Origin: Owenia fusiformis
Lineage: Eukaryota; Annelida; Polychaeta; Sabellida; Oweniidae
Length of the DNA: 64,000 bases
Assembly: GCA_903813345.2 (NCBI GenBank)
Contig: CAIIXF020000003.1
Coordinates: forward strand, 25,621,248-25,685,247
Direction: 5' to 3'
Part shown: positions 59,601 through 64,000 of the stretch, in pieces
How positions within the stretch are numbered: the stretch's first letter is position 1
Layout of the letters: each line of letters starts with the position of its first letter
The notes under the pieces: generated by a model
What the model saw: only the letters and a program-made list of their open reading frames with translations
Told to the model about the DNA's origin: nothing
Databases searched by the model: none
Position numbers and translations under genes: made by a program

Positions 59601-60782
59601 CTACTTTTTATTTGCATGACTTGCAAATATTTGAGATGAAATTAATTGTAACATTTTTTTAACATTGTTGTAGTGGTCAAGGAATTTGAGGAGCAAAAAC
59701 GATGCAATTCATGAAAAATGTTTTGTTTGTATGTAGGTATTCTTTATTTGCGTCGATTCATTTAGACAGTTACATGGTATACAATTATATAAGGTAAAAG
59801 AAAAGAGTAATGTAAAAAATATTTAGTCAGGGTTCTCTAGAGATAAGGGTTGTAAACAGATAATCAATTTACCATATCCTTAAAACACACTTTTATTCTT
59901 AGCCTTATTTAAAGCTAAGCACAGTGTATTCCATTTATAATCTAAGCCTTGATAATATATAAGCTGAGAGTTCTCAAGAGATCATGGTTCTACCCTGTAG
60001 ACACATTAGGGGCATAACATTTTTATTAATTAAAATGGAAGTGGGAACTGGGAATAATAAAGAATTAGCAATAACAATGCTAAGAATCCCCTTGTCGTGT
60101 TATGTCGGATGTAAAACCTAATAGCCCTAACGAATTTTCCAGAGGTAACCTGTCTGGGTATTTATGTAGCTTTTAAGTACACTGTGCCTTGATTATTCAG
60201 GATAAAGCTTCATCAAATCTTAAAATACACGACATTGAATAAAAATGATATACAATTATCTAATCATAGCTATCTTCTTAAATGCTAGAGGATTCAAAAG
60301 TTACTTGCATACCAAAACTAATATTCTATATATACTAATCAAATACAAATGCCTCTCAATGTGAATGTTTTTTTTACTGTACTTGTTTTTGGATAACAAT
60401 CTTAAAATATCTTTTAGTTTTTTATAGTATAGTTAACAAGCTGCATTTAAGTCATTGATTGGCATGTAGTCCTGAAGGTAATTATAGTACTATTTTAAGG
60501 TGGCTAGAGTGGTTCAAATTGAGCACCTAAACATTTGCACATGATGTCAGTATCAAGCCTATGACACAAAAGATACATATTATCCATTTTGAATATTTTT
60601 CAGGACTGGATGTCAACTTAGGTATACAAGGTCTGGAGTCACTAGGACAATTTATCAATATGGCTGCCAGTGCGGACACAGAGACATCTATCCTAGATGC
60701 TTTAATTATGAAATCTCAACACAGTCGCCAGGTGGCGCAACAGTTCATAAAGACTGGAATACACAACACAATGTTTTCATAG
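20170..60782 (+). CDS. FAD-dependent monooxygenase-like protein with N-terminal membrane anchor
   Basis: Four exons join in frame: 20170-20643, 49614-49979, 54264-54480 and 60604-60782, giving 411 residues (398 if the ATG at 20209 is used). All introns are GT/AG. The fold appears to be the UbiH/PHBH/MICAL type: TIVVVGAGPVGL (FAD Rossmann loop, GAGPVG at 61-66) with an acidic residue at the end of the second strand (E86), VVVVAADGPGG (the DG motif, about 176-181), and VFVTVEGEAA followed by SGLDVNLGI, which matches the second flavin-contact motif (GD, then GxGxN). Here GD reads GE. One hydrophobic segment (27-40) precedes the Rossmann fold, predicting a membrane-anchored enzyme. The substrate cannot be told. 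The product is short between the motifs, so an exon inside the 29-kb intron could have been missed. AATAAA at 61144-61149 is a possible poly(A) signal. Confidence 0.82.
20681..21493. mobile_element. Inverted-repeat element with internal duplication, next to exon 1 donor
   Basis: Terminal repeats of about 31 bp share CTATCACACCAAACTAGTTC (left from 20688; complement ends at 21486), differing at two bases. A second left-type end, CTATCACACCAAACAAGTTG, begins at 21075, so the body is two diverged tandem units of about 390-410 bp rich in GAACG words. It begins 37 nt after the exon 1 splice donor. No target duplication was found. Confidence 0.7.
21500..21950. repeat. Degenerate ~24-bp minisatellite
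   Basis: Repeats of GATCATTAACGTATATTGCA with alternating CAATAACGTACATTGCACT variants. Confidence 0.75.
21951..22544. other. Monooxygenase intron 1 segment, nothing recognised
   Basis: AT-rich unique-looking sequence with no exon-like open frame flanked by splice sites and no inverted repeat that I can see. Confidence 0.4.
22545..22740. repeat. GATATATGAAATGTGATA minisatellite, array A1
   Basis: About five copies of a unit of about 40 bp built from GATATATGAAATGTGATACA and GAAGTCATTGTTAGAT. Same family and orientation as the larger array at 25850-26830. Confidence 0.8.
23689..23766 (+). mobile_element. 80-bp MULE-like MITE, diverged copy
   Basis: TACCATTTGCAATCGGTCGA...AACTAGACTCTGGAGGCAT matches the 43865 family. 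The flanks TTTGGACCT and TTTCTGACCT could be a decayed target duplication. Confidence 0.6.
23850..24880. repeat. 19-bp satellite CCTCACCTATTTACATTTG, array B1
   Basis: About 54 units of 19 bp with a higher-order period of about 320 bp (a block from 24102 recurs from 24421) and shorter blocks marked by CTTTCCTTCTATTTTCATTT. The unit has no stop codon in any forward frame, so all three frames stay open and yield spurious proteins of up to 393 residues with a 19-residue period. Not a gene. Confidence 0.92.
24881..25849. other. Intron 1 segment between satellite arrays
   Basis: No gene recognised. A B-box-like GTTCGAATCC near 25380 has no matching A box or cloverleaf. Confidence 0.4.
25850..26830. 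repeat. GATATATGAAATGTGATA minisatellite, array A2
   Basis: About 24 units of about 40 bp: GATATATGAAATGTGATATA then TGAGGTCAGTGTTAGATGC. Sub-variants (TTTGAGAATTC, CTTTATATGAAGTC) alternate as higher-order blocks between 26280 and 26780. Confidence 0.9.
28077..28158 (+). mobile_element. 80-bp MULE-like MITE copy
   Basis: TACCATTTGCATTCGTTCGA...CTCCGCGCGCAGGGTA, 82 bp. Flanks TTATGAGAG and CATTGAGAT are only partly alike, as in an old duplication. Confidence 0.7.
28612..28687 (+). mobile_element. 80-bp MULE-like MITE copy with perfect 9-bp duplication
   Basis: 76 bp TACCCTTTGCATTCG...CTCTGCATGCAGGGTA, flanked on both sides by GAATGCATC (28603-28611, 28688-28696). Confidence 0.85.
29135..29430. 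repeat. Degenerate minisatellite AATAATTTCAGGTGTCATCA
   Basis: About eight diverged units of 30-45 bp. Confidence 0.6.
29431..30489. other. Intron 1 segment, nothing recognised
   Basis: Several 60-77-codon open frames (for example 29794-30027) lack splice context and family features. I do not call a gene. Confidence 0.4.
30490..31290. repeat. 19-bp satellite CTTCACCTATTTACATTTG, array B2
   Basis: About 42 units of the same 19-bp family as 23850-24880, same orientation, again with no stop in any forward frame. A block from 30575 recurs from 30775 (about 200 bp). Confidence 0.9.
31681..31713. repeat. (ACAA)n microsatellite
   Basis: About eight AAAC-type tetranucleotides. Confidence 0.85.
31795..32187. 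mobile_element. Foldback element, almost entirely palindromic
   Basis: 393 bp whose two halves pair over about 180 bp each; the ends are CACGCGGT...ACCGCGTG, with CTTCGACCGTTAATTTGAAT just inside. Perfect 5-bp duplication AGAAT (31790-31794, 32188-32192). CAC ends with a 5-bp duplication would fit Transib, but this is inference. Confidence 0.85.
32482..32834. mobile_element. TGGTCAGTATCAAGCG foldback family, truncated copy
   Basis: Similar to the left arm and centre of the element at 52147-52738 (AAGGTAACGGCCGT, AAGATGGCGG, TTACAGATGATAAGATA). The right arm is missing after about 32834. Confidence 0.7.
33531..33715. mobile_element. GGGAGGTTAAG element, copy 1
   Basis: 185 bp, ends GGGAGGTTAAATTACACGTT and ...AAACGTGTATCTTAACCTCCC (inverted repeats). 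Internal CCCGCTCTCAATTCA and CAGAGGACCATAATTCT are shared with copies at 51726 and 63030. Confidence 0.75.
33907..34028 (-). mobile_element. Hairpin-ended element, family 1 copy d
   Basis: 122 bp, minus orientation. Hairpin ATGTCAC...GTGACAT at 34004-34028, body with GTCTCCAACC and CGGCGGTTAATG-type words, far end GGCAGGTGGTACCAT at 33907. Confidence 0.65.
34500..34715 (-). pseudogene. Unrecognised coding-like 3' fragment
   Basis: Minus-strand open stretch from about 34698 to a TGA at 34500, reading RARCRMIYVHGIGESYGNCQ and on to ETVWHMRYRSSM, followed about 19 nt later by AATAAA. An acceptor-like TACTGCAG precedes RARCR. The make-up is protein-like but I recognise no family. The CAGGCCC element copy 3 sits directly upstream on this strand. 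It could be the last exon of a nested gene or an old fragment. Confidence 0.3.
34716..34906 (+). mobile_element. CAGGCCCGTAGCC element, copy 3
   Basis: 191 bp, ends CAGGCCCGTAGCCAG and CCTGGGTACAGGCCTG, with perfect 5-bp duplication ACCAA (34711-34715, 34907-34911). Shares the core ATGGTGAAAAACTGCATGAT with copy 1. Confidence 0.85.
34912..36047. other. Intron 1 segment, no gene called
   Basis: A 34927-35244 plus-strand frame and a minus-strand frame over 34930-35070 both look mildly protein-like but lack splice support. Nothing recognised in 35250-36000. Confidence 0.35.
36048..37574 (+). mobile_element. Hairpin-ended element with four ~340-bp tandem cores (family 3)
   Basis: Starts with hairpin AGCTCAC-ATG-GTGAGCT (36048-36064), then a GTCC/GTCT microsatellite (36080-36128), then four core units (landmark AGGATTC at 36163, 36513, 36850 and 37186; spacing 350, 337, 336 bp) and ends CACCATGTGAGC (37574). 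One hairpin arm recurs at the far end, as in families 1 and 2. Similar AGCTCAC..GTGAGC repeats with GTCC runs are, to my knowledge, common in bivalve genomes. Confidence 0.82.
37576..38149. other. Intron 1 segment, nothing recognised
   Basis: T-rich stretch after the family 3 element, then unique-looking sequence without exon signals. Confidence 0.4.
38150..38460 (-). mobile_element. tRNA-derived SINE
   Basis: Minus-strand head with an A-box-like TAGCCTTAGTGG (38438-38427) and a perfect B box GGTTCGATTCC (38406-38396). The body contains two 100-bp tandem units (landmark CTCGTCT at 38321 and 38221). The head does not fold as an intact tRNA gene, so a SINE is favoured. Confidence 0.7.
38480..38535 (+). 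mobile_element. 80-bp MULE-like MITE, truncated 5' part
   Basis: TACCCTTTGCATTTGTTTGA followed by CCTCACTTCTT matches the left half of the family at 43865. The right end is missing. It lies 20 bp from the SINE. Confidence 0.5.
38540..39889. other. Intron 1 segment, nothing recognised
   Basis: AT-rich unique-looking DNA; no open frames of note, no arrays and no inverted repeats seen. Confidence 0.4.
39895..40214 (+). mobile_element. CAGGGGCGGATC element with 5-bp duplication
   Basis: 320 bp, ends CAGGGGCGGATCTGGG and ...CATATCCGCCAGTG (inverted repeats), perfect duplication AGTAC (39890-39894, 40215-40219). The interior is rich in GGGCC/TTTT runs. Relatives: 10570-10638 and 40616-40831. Confidence 0.85.
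40616..40831 (-). mobile_element. CAGGGGCGGATC family, partial copy
   Basis: The right end (complement) is CACTGTCAGATCCAGAAG, and the interior shares GGGCCCAGAAAAAAATTT, GGCCTTTTTAGGCC and a C run with 39895-40214. The left end is missing or too diverged to place. Confidence 0.65.
41205..41602. mobile_element. Imperfect long inverted-repeat element
   Basis: About 398 bp with arms of roughly 75 bp sharing GCAAT..ACC.ATCAACA at the tips, and TTTTCACCAAAAATGCAA further in. No clear target duplication. Confidence 0.6.
42175..42475. repeat. Imperfect inverted repeat of about 300 bp
   Basis: Left CACACTACTATACC and right GGTAGGGTAGTGTG pair, as do inner AAGTTGCAAATGGAG and CTCCATTTGCAACTT. It may be a worn foldback element. 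Confidence 0.5.
43433..43612. repeat. (TTGG/TTGA)n minisatellite
   Basis: Repeats of TTGATTGGTTGTTTGGTTGG with an inserted TTACGTTGG marker. Open frames across it are by-products. Confidence 0.9.
43865..43945 (+). mobile_element. 80-bp MULE-like MITE, best reference copy
   Basis: 81 bp, TACCCTTTGCATTCGTTTGA...CTCTGCACGCAGGGTA, flanked by CCTTCATG (43857-43864, 43946-43953); counting one shared end base the duplication is 9 bp. Internal words AAAAGAGAGCTTCGTCTTC and AACTAGACTCTGC mark all copies. Confidence 0.85.
43954..47689. other. Intron 1 segment, nothing firmly recognised
   Basis: Open frames at 44059-44322 (one hydrophobic segment), 46443-46688 and 46790-47038 lack splice support or homology that I can see. 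A G run at 45442 is isolated. Confidence 0.35.
47690..48070. repeat. Diverged tandem repeat, CAAAATGGCC type
   Basis: Three loose copies of TTCAAAATGGCC and GGACCTCTGCTC-containing units (about 110-130 bp), similar in wording to the core repeats at 61500-62300. Confidence 0.45.
48961..49456. mobile_element. PIF/Harbinger-like non-autonomous element, GC-rich
   Basis: 496 bp with 20-bp terminal repeats TGGCCTAGTCACATAGCCCG...CGGGCTATGTGACTAGGCCA and a 3-bp TAA duplication (48958-48960, 49457-49459). The interior is unusually GC-rich with many CCGGCCGGACA and GAGCTCGGTG words, standing out in an AT-rich intron. It ends 157 bp before exon 2 of the monooxygenase gene. Confidence 0.85.
49614..49979 (+). 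CDS. Monooxygenase-like gene, exon 2 (DG motif)
   Basis: 366 nt, phase 0 both sides, after TTTTTCAG and before GTGAGT. It encodes VVVVAADGPGGQTASCLG and a predicted beta-rich substrate domain. Its last bases resemble the 38-bp minisatellite that fills the start of the next intron. Confidence 0.85.
50110..50940 (+). repeat. 38-bp minisatellite resembling the exon 2/intron 2 boundary
   Basis: About 21 units of GACCTTCAATCTGCCTTGGA followed by ACAATCAATGATAATTCT. The unit aligns with 49961-49994, the last coding bases of exon 2 plus its donor (TCTGGCTTAGAACAATCA/GTGAG), at most positions. The donor GT is AT in the units. Confidence 0.88.
51458..51544 (+). mobile_element. 80-bp MULE-like MITE copy with 9-bp duplication
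   Basis: 87 bp TACCCTTTGCATTCGTTCGA...CTCTGGGCGCAGAGTA, flanked by GGGTTTATC (51449-51457) and GGTTTTATC (51545-51553), 8 of 9 identical. Confidence 0.8.
51726..51931. mobile_element. GGGAGGTTAAG element, copy 2
   Basis: About 206 bp. Ends GGGGGGTTAAGTTACACG and CTTAATCTCCC. Shares CCCGCTCTCAATTCACTT and AATCAGCCAAGTAAAC with the other copies. Confidence 0.7.
52147..52738. mobile_element. Long foldback element
   Basis: 592 bp. Left TGGTCACTATTAAGCG and right (complement) TGGTCAGTATCAAGCG begin arms of roughly 230 bp that include GTAACGGCCGTAACC and AAGATGGCGG. The inner parts also pair (GAAGGTAACTGGAA with TTCCAGTTACCTTC). No target duplication is certain. It lies in monooxygenase intron 2. 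Confidence 0.8.
52745..54263. other. Intron 2 remainder, nothing recognised
   Basis: AT-rich DNA up to the exon 3 acceptor; no arrays or inverted repeats seen. Confidence 0.4.
54264..54480 (+). CDS. Monooxygenase-like gene, exon 3
   Basis: 217 nt after ACTTTTCAG and before GTATAC, ending in phase 1. It encodes a helix-rich segment and then VFVTVEGEAARTLNFHSG, where the flavin-contact GD of the family is GE. Confidence 0.82.
55147..55311. mobile_element. Tc1/mariner (pogo/Tigger-like) MITE, copy 2
   Basis: 165 bp between TA dinucleotides (55145-55146, 55312-55313). Ends CAGTAAAATCTGTCACGTG and CACGTTTTACTG. Internal CACTTTCAGAATCCCATG and CACCTCCCAAGTGGAACAC are shared with 8518-8664. Confidence 0.7.
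55320..56369. other. Intron 3 segment, nothing recognised
   Basis: AT-rich, no gene or element called. Confidence 0.4.
56371..56454. repeat. Perfect-stem inverted repeat
   Basis: GATATCAAATATCAACAC and its complement flank a 19-base loop (TCATTCGCTTCGCTCACTC). TTTATCGCC / GGCGATAAA pairs further out. Confidence 0.75.
56980..58780. repeat. ~38-bp minisatellite, CATAGTCTACTTTATGCCAT
   Basis: About 50 units over 1.8 kb. In 57040-57550 two unit types alternate to give a period of about 64 bp; beyond 57600 the units are shorter and more mixed. Confidence 0.9.
59454..59541 (-). repeat. Dispersed ~90-bp repeat, copy 2
   Basis: Inverse copy of 3781-3867: TAAAGGGAACTTTCT, GCCACCTGGTGGTGAAACTG and GGTAATTTCC are shared. 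Confidence 0.6.
59545..60603. other. Intron 3 terminal segment, nothing recognised
   Basis: AT-rich sequence leading to the exon 4 acceptor. Confidence 0.4.
60604..60782 (+). CDS. Monooxygenase-like gene, exon 4 (stop codon)
   Basis: 179 nt after ATTTTTCAG, completing the split Gly codon and continuing LDVNLGIQGLESLGQFINMA to a TAG stop. The phase join reconstitutes GLDVNLGI, the family's flavin-helix motif, which supports direct splicing of exon 3 to exon 4. Confidence 0.82.
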
Positions 60783-61184
60783 CAACACATGTGATATTGA
60801 CACAATAGTTCCATAGCATGTGATACAATGTTTTCATTTCAACACAATAATGTCATGTTGACATGATGACTCCTTAGTAATACACAACATTGAAATAACA
60901 ACAATATTATCATAGCAACATGATGTTTCCATAGTGATACAATTTTCTCACAGCGACACAAAGTGAGTCAGTGTTTTCATGACTAATAGTGTCCTCACAA
61001 TAATTCTCCTGGTCATATACAAAGGCCTGACCAAATTACATTTAAGTGTTTTATATGCTGCATAAGCAATATTAAGCATACATGTAGTTTGTGTTCTGCA
61101 TGAAACTTAAAAACATTATGAAAAATTCAGAAGAATTTCGATTAATAAAGAAAATTGCATTTACAAGAATGTGTATTGAATTAC

Positions 61185-61338
61185 CTGTCACCGTGACACC
61201 AAGAATACCCGAGTTGATTTCATCTTTAAGTCTTTGAATTTGCATTTTTTCCAAATGGGTACTTATTACATCATGGAAAACCAGAACAACGGCAACGCCA
61301 AAGCGTAGCGAATCCCATCGAACAGAAATGGCTGGCAT
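61185..61338 (-). CDS. Possible first exon of an unidentified minus-strand gene
   Basis: From ATG at 61338 the frame reads MPAISVRWDSLRFGVAVVLV and then FHDVISTHLEKMQIQRLKDE and GILGVTVTG, ending at a good donor (ACAG/GTAATT; complement of 61184 down). The codon use and amphipathic helix look genuine, more so than the surrounding repeats. I do not recognise the family and find no second exon downstream on this strand. If real, the gene overlaps the 3' end of the monooxygenase gene tail to tail. It could also be a fragment carried by a repeat. Confidence 0.35.
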
Positions 61339-61369
61339 TTTTACAAACGAATAGCAAATATCATAAAAC

Positions 61370-62650
61370 AACACACCAGAAAGGCCACCATTTTCAAAAT
61401 GGTTGCTCACTAGCCAAGTTGTCATCAGATGAAATAATATGCTTTTAAGAAGCCACCTCTAAAATATTTGAAAAATCGCACACGTACTTGTAAAATAACA
61501 CACATAAATGGTGGCCATTTTTCAAAATGGTCGACTACTCCCCAAAGTTTTATTAGACAATGTGCCATGCTTAAAGTATTCACATATCAAATATGAACAA
61601 AATCGCTCCACTACTTTTCGAGTTATAGTAAAATCGTTAAAATGGTGGCCATTTTTCAAAATGGCCACCTTCTACCAAAAGTGTCATTAGAAATAGACAG
61701 TTTTCAAAATGGTCGTCTTGTACCAAAAGTGTCATAGGACAGTGTGCCATGCTTATAGTATTCACATACCAAATATGAACAAAATCGCTCCACTACTTTT
61801 CGAGTTATAGTAAAATACATTAAAATGGCGGCCATTTTGAAAAATGGCCGCCTTCTACCAAAAGTGTCTTTAGACAGTGTGCAATGCTTATAGTATTGAC
61901 ATACCAAATATGAACAAAATCGCTCCACTATTTTTTGAGTTACAGCAAAAATCGTTTTCGAGTTATAGTAAAATACGTTAAAATGGCGGTCATTTTTCAA
62001 AATTTTTTTCAAAATGGCCGCCTTCTACCAAAAGTGTCATAGAACAGAGTGCCATGCTTATAGTATTCACATACCAAATATGATCAAAATCGCTCCACTA
62101 CTTTTCGAGTTATAGTAAAATACATTAAAATGGCGGCCATTTTGAAAAATGGCCGCCTTCTACCAAAAGTGTCTTTAGACAGTGTGCAAAGCTTATAGTA
62201 TTGACATACCAAATATGAACAAAATCGCTCCACTATTTTTTGAGTTACAGCAAAAATCGTAAAATGACAAGTAAAGGCCGCCATTTTTCAAGATGGCTGC
62301 CATGTGCTTCTTAAATATCTACATTTGTAGCATTATTATTGTCCTTTATAATTTTTTTACATTTAAAACATATTGCTATTACAGTTTTACATATTGCACC
62401 TAAATTACTGTAAAATCGTCACTAAAATGGCCGTCATTTTGAAATGAGCGGCCATTTTGAAAATTGGCTTTCGATCAGAACTTCTACCCCCATAGGCTAT
62501 ATTTGTACAAAATATGAACAAAATTTGGGCCAACGGTATTTGAGTTATTGCCCGGACGGACGGACGGACGGACGGACGGACGTACGTACAGACGTACGTA
62601 CATACGGACGGAGGCGTTCCCTATATCCCTCCAACTTCGTTCGATGGGAT
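61370..62650. repeat. Tandem core repeat AAAATGGCGGCCATTTT with GGAC microsatellite (family 4)
   Basis: Six to seven diverged units of about 130-190 bp containing TACCAAAAGTGTC, CATACCAAATATGAACAAAA and TCGCTCCACTACTTTTCGAG, then a GGAC run (62552-62620) and CTCCAACTTCGTTCGATGGG. Cores plus a GGAC/GTCC run match the family 3 plan, but no terminal hairpin is visible. Units contain the palindrome AAAATGGCGGCCATTTT. Confidence 0.75.
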
Positions 62651-62659
62651 AATTATAAA

Positions 62660-63029
62660 ACTGAAACATAAGTTGATCAGTAGTGGTTGAGTGGGTGTTT
62701 TTCATTTAGTAGTTCTGTTGAAATGAATTGAGTTTCAACATTCAGTACACTTGCTATTACAGTATTATCCTGATTCATTGTAAATGTGATAGGCCAAGTG
62801 GATGTTGAAATCTTTAATCAAATCCTCAGACAAATGTGTCTGTGCAAAGGAGATGTTCATCGAGAAAATTAATACGTTCTTGATCTGATAGAAAACAGAA
62901 TTAACAAGGCAACTGAAACATATCAAAAGTGTGCACTCTATGTAAAAGGGTATAGCAGTGTGGTGATTGGTGATGTACATGTACGGTTTGTCAAAACATT
63001 TTAGCTTTTTATACATCAATTAGACAATA
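62660..63029. other. Short unique segment
   Basis: No gene or repeat recognised. Confidence 0.4.
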
Positions 63030-63252
63030 GGGAGGTTAAGTTTTTATGAGAACCTGTACATAAAGCGTGTAATATTTTGACTCTCAAGGATTACTGTCTC
63101 GCTCTCAATTCACTTTTCCAGGGACCTAATCAGAATTATTTTCAGTATACCATATATACTCAATCGGTCAAGTAAACAATTCAAATCAGAGGACCATAAC
63201 TCTACATGTTCATGTACAAGTTTTTTTTAAAAAAAGTGTATCTTAACCTCCC
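63030..63252. mobile_element. GGGAGGTTAAG element, copy 3
   Basis: 223 bp. Ends GGGAGGTTAAGTT and CTTAACCTCCC, flanked by TA on both sides. Interior CTCGCTCTCAATTCACTT and CAGGGACCTAATCAGAATTA match copy 2. Confidence 0.75.
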
Positions 63253-63459
63253 TAATTACTATTTTTGTTCTTAGCTTCTTATATGAAATACACAAGACAT
63301 GATGATATTGTTTGGTATCTACTATGTATCTACAGTATATTTCTACAATAAATAAGGTTACAATGTACATTATAATAATAATAGATGATTGAAAACGAAC
63401 ATCCATAAATTATTTGTAAACAAAGTAAACCGTCATAAGGGGACTAGTGTATGCCACAG

Positions 63460-63910
63460 GATCAGTATGACATCATACTACGAGTTGATGTCAGAAAATA
63501 TTGTGATGTGTATGATGACACCCTATAAAAAAACAATAGTATGAAATATTATTATATGAGTTGATGTCAAAACAACAATGTATTGTGTAAACTGACACCC
63601 TTTGACACAATAATTCTGTGTCACAACAATAGTATACTGTGAATAATGACACATCTATAATGACAAAACAATAGTGAATGTTGACACACTATGACATAAC
63701 AATAGTATGAAATATTATTATATGAGTTGATGTCAAATCAACAATGAAGTGTGTATACTGACATCCTTTGACACAATAATTCTGTGTCACAACAATAGTA
63801 TACTGTGAATAATGACACATCTATAATGATAAAATATTGGTGAATGTTGACACACTATGACATAACAATAGTATACAGTGACACACTAATGATATAACAA
63901 TGGTGTATGG
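63460..63910. repeat. Minisatellite ACAATAGTATACTGTGAATAATGACAC
   Basis: Units of about 30 bp arranged in a higher-order repeat of 166 bp (ATGAAATATTATTATATGAG at 63541 and 63707). Confidence 0.85.
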
Positions 63911-64000
63911 TGACCATTGATCACTAATCAATTCAATTCCGTTTGACAATTTAAAGCATCATTGGAAAATATCTTAAATGTGAAATGTGTAAACCACTGA

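Noticed and set aside
61704-62284. Two minus-strand open frames with repeated KIVERFCSYLVCQYYKHCTL
   Set aside because: They lie in the tandem core repeats and repeat with the same unit.
61313-62649. A 12-bp inverted match ATCCCATCGAAC at both ends of the 61-62.6 kb repeat block
   Set aside because: Tempting as element ends, but a 12-base match is expected by chance in a window this size and it falls inside a coding-like stretch on the left.

Overview
This window looks like eukaryotic nuclear DNA from an AT-rich, repeat-rich animal genome. It has introns with GT/AG borders, long introns, many short non-autonomous DNA transposons and many minisatellites. I suspect a marine lophotrochozoan, most likely a mollusc. 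The reason is a set of repeats built from a terminal hairpin, internal tandem repeats and a GTCC/GGAC microsatellite, which recalls the pearl-type elements of bivalves. That placement is inference, not proof.

Three host genes are supported by splice sites, phase and recognisable protein sequence. (1) The 5' part of MRPL3 (mitochondrial ribosomal protein uL3m) lies on the minus strand, 4626 down to 2927; its remaining exons appear to lie beyond the left edge. (2) A complete eight-exon URI1 gene (unconventional prefoldin RPB5 interactor) lies on the plus strand, 7625-15304, 401 residues. It is divergently arranged with MRPL3 across about 3 kb filled with small transposons. (3) A four-exon FAD-dependent monooxygenase-like gene lies on the plus strand, 20170-60782, 411 residues, with a first intron of about 29 kb.

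Layout: 1-700, tandem repeats ending in a hairpin; 2.9-4.6 kb, MRPL3; 4.6-7.6 kb, divergent intergenic region with hAT-like, TTAA-flanked and CAGGCCC-type elements; 7.6-15.3 kb, URI1, whose introns hold several transposons and an 80-bp minisatellite made from exon 2; 15.3-20.2 kb, intergenic, with one element and one coding-like fragment; 20.2-60.8 kb, the monooxygenase gene, mostly intron filled with minisatellites, foldback elements, a tRNA-derived SINE and dispersed MITEs; 60.8-64 kb, tandem repeats with a possible minus-strand first exon.

The most interesting signals are structural. Two different genes each carry a minisatellite seeded from an exon-intron boundary. Several element families share one plan: a hairpin at one end, one hairpin arm repeated at the other end, and tandem cores inside in the long ones. 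Seven small elements with CA...TG ends carry perfect 5-bp target duplications. An element of about 80 bp with 9-bp duplications recurs seven times. I recognise no retrovirus-like, Polinton-like or toxin relic, no CRISPR array and no intact autonomous transposase gene.
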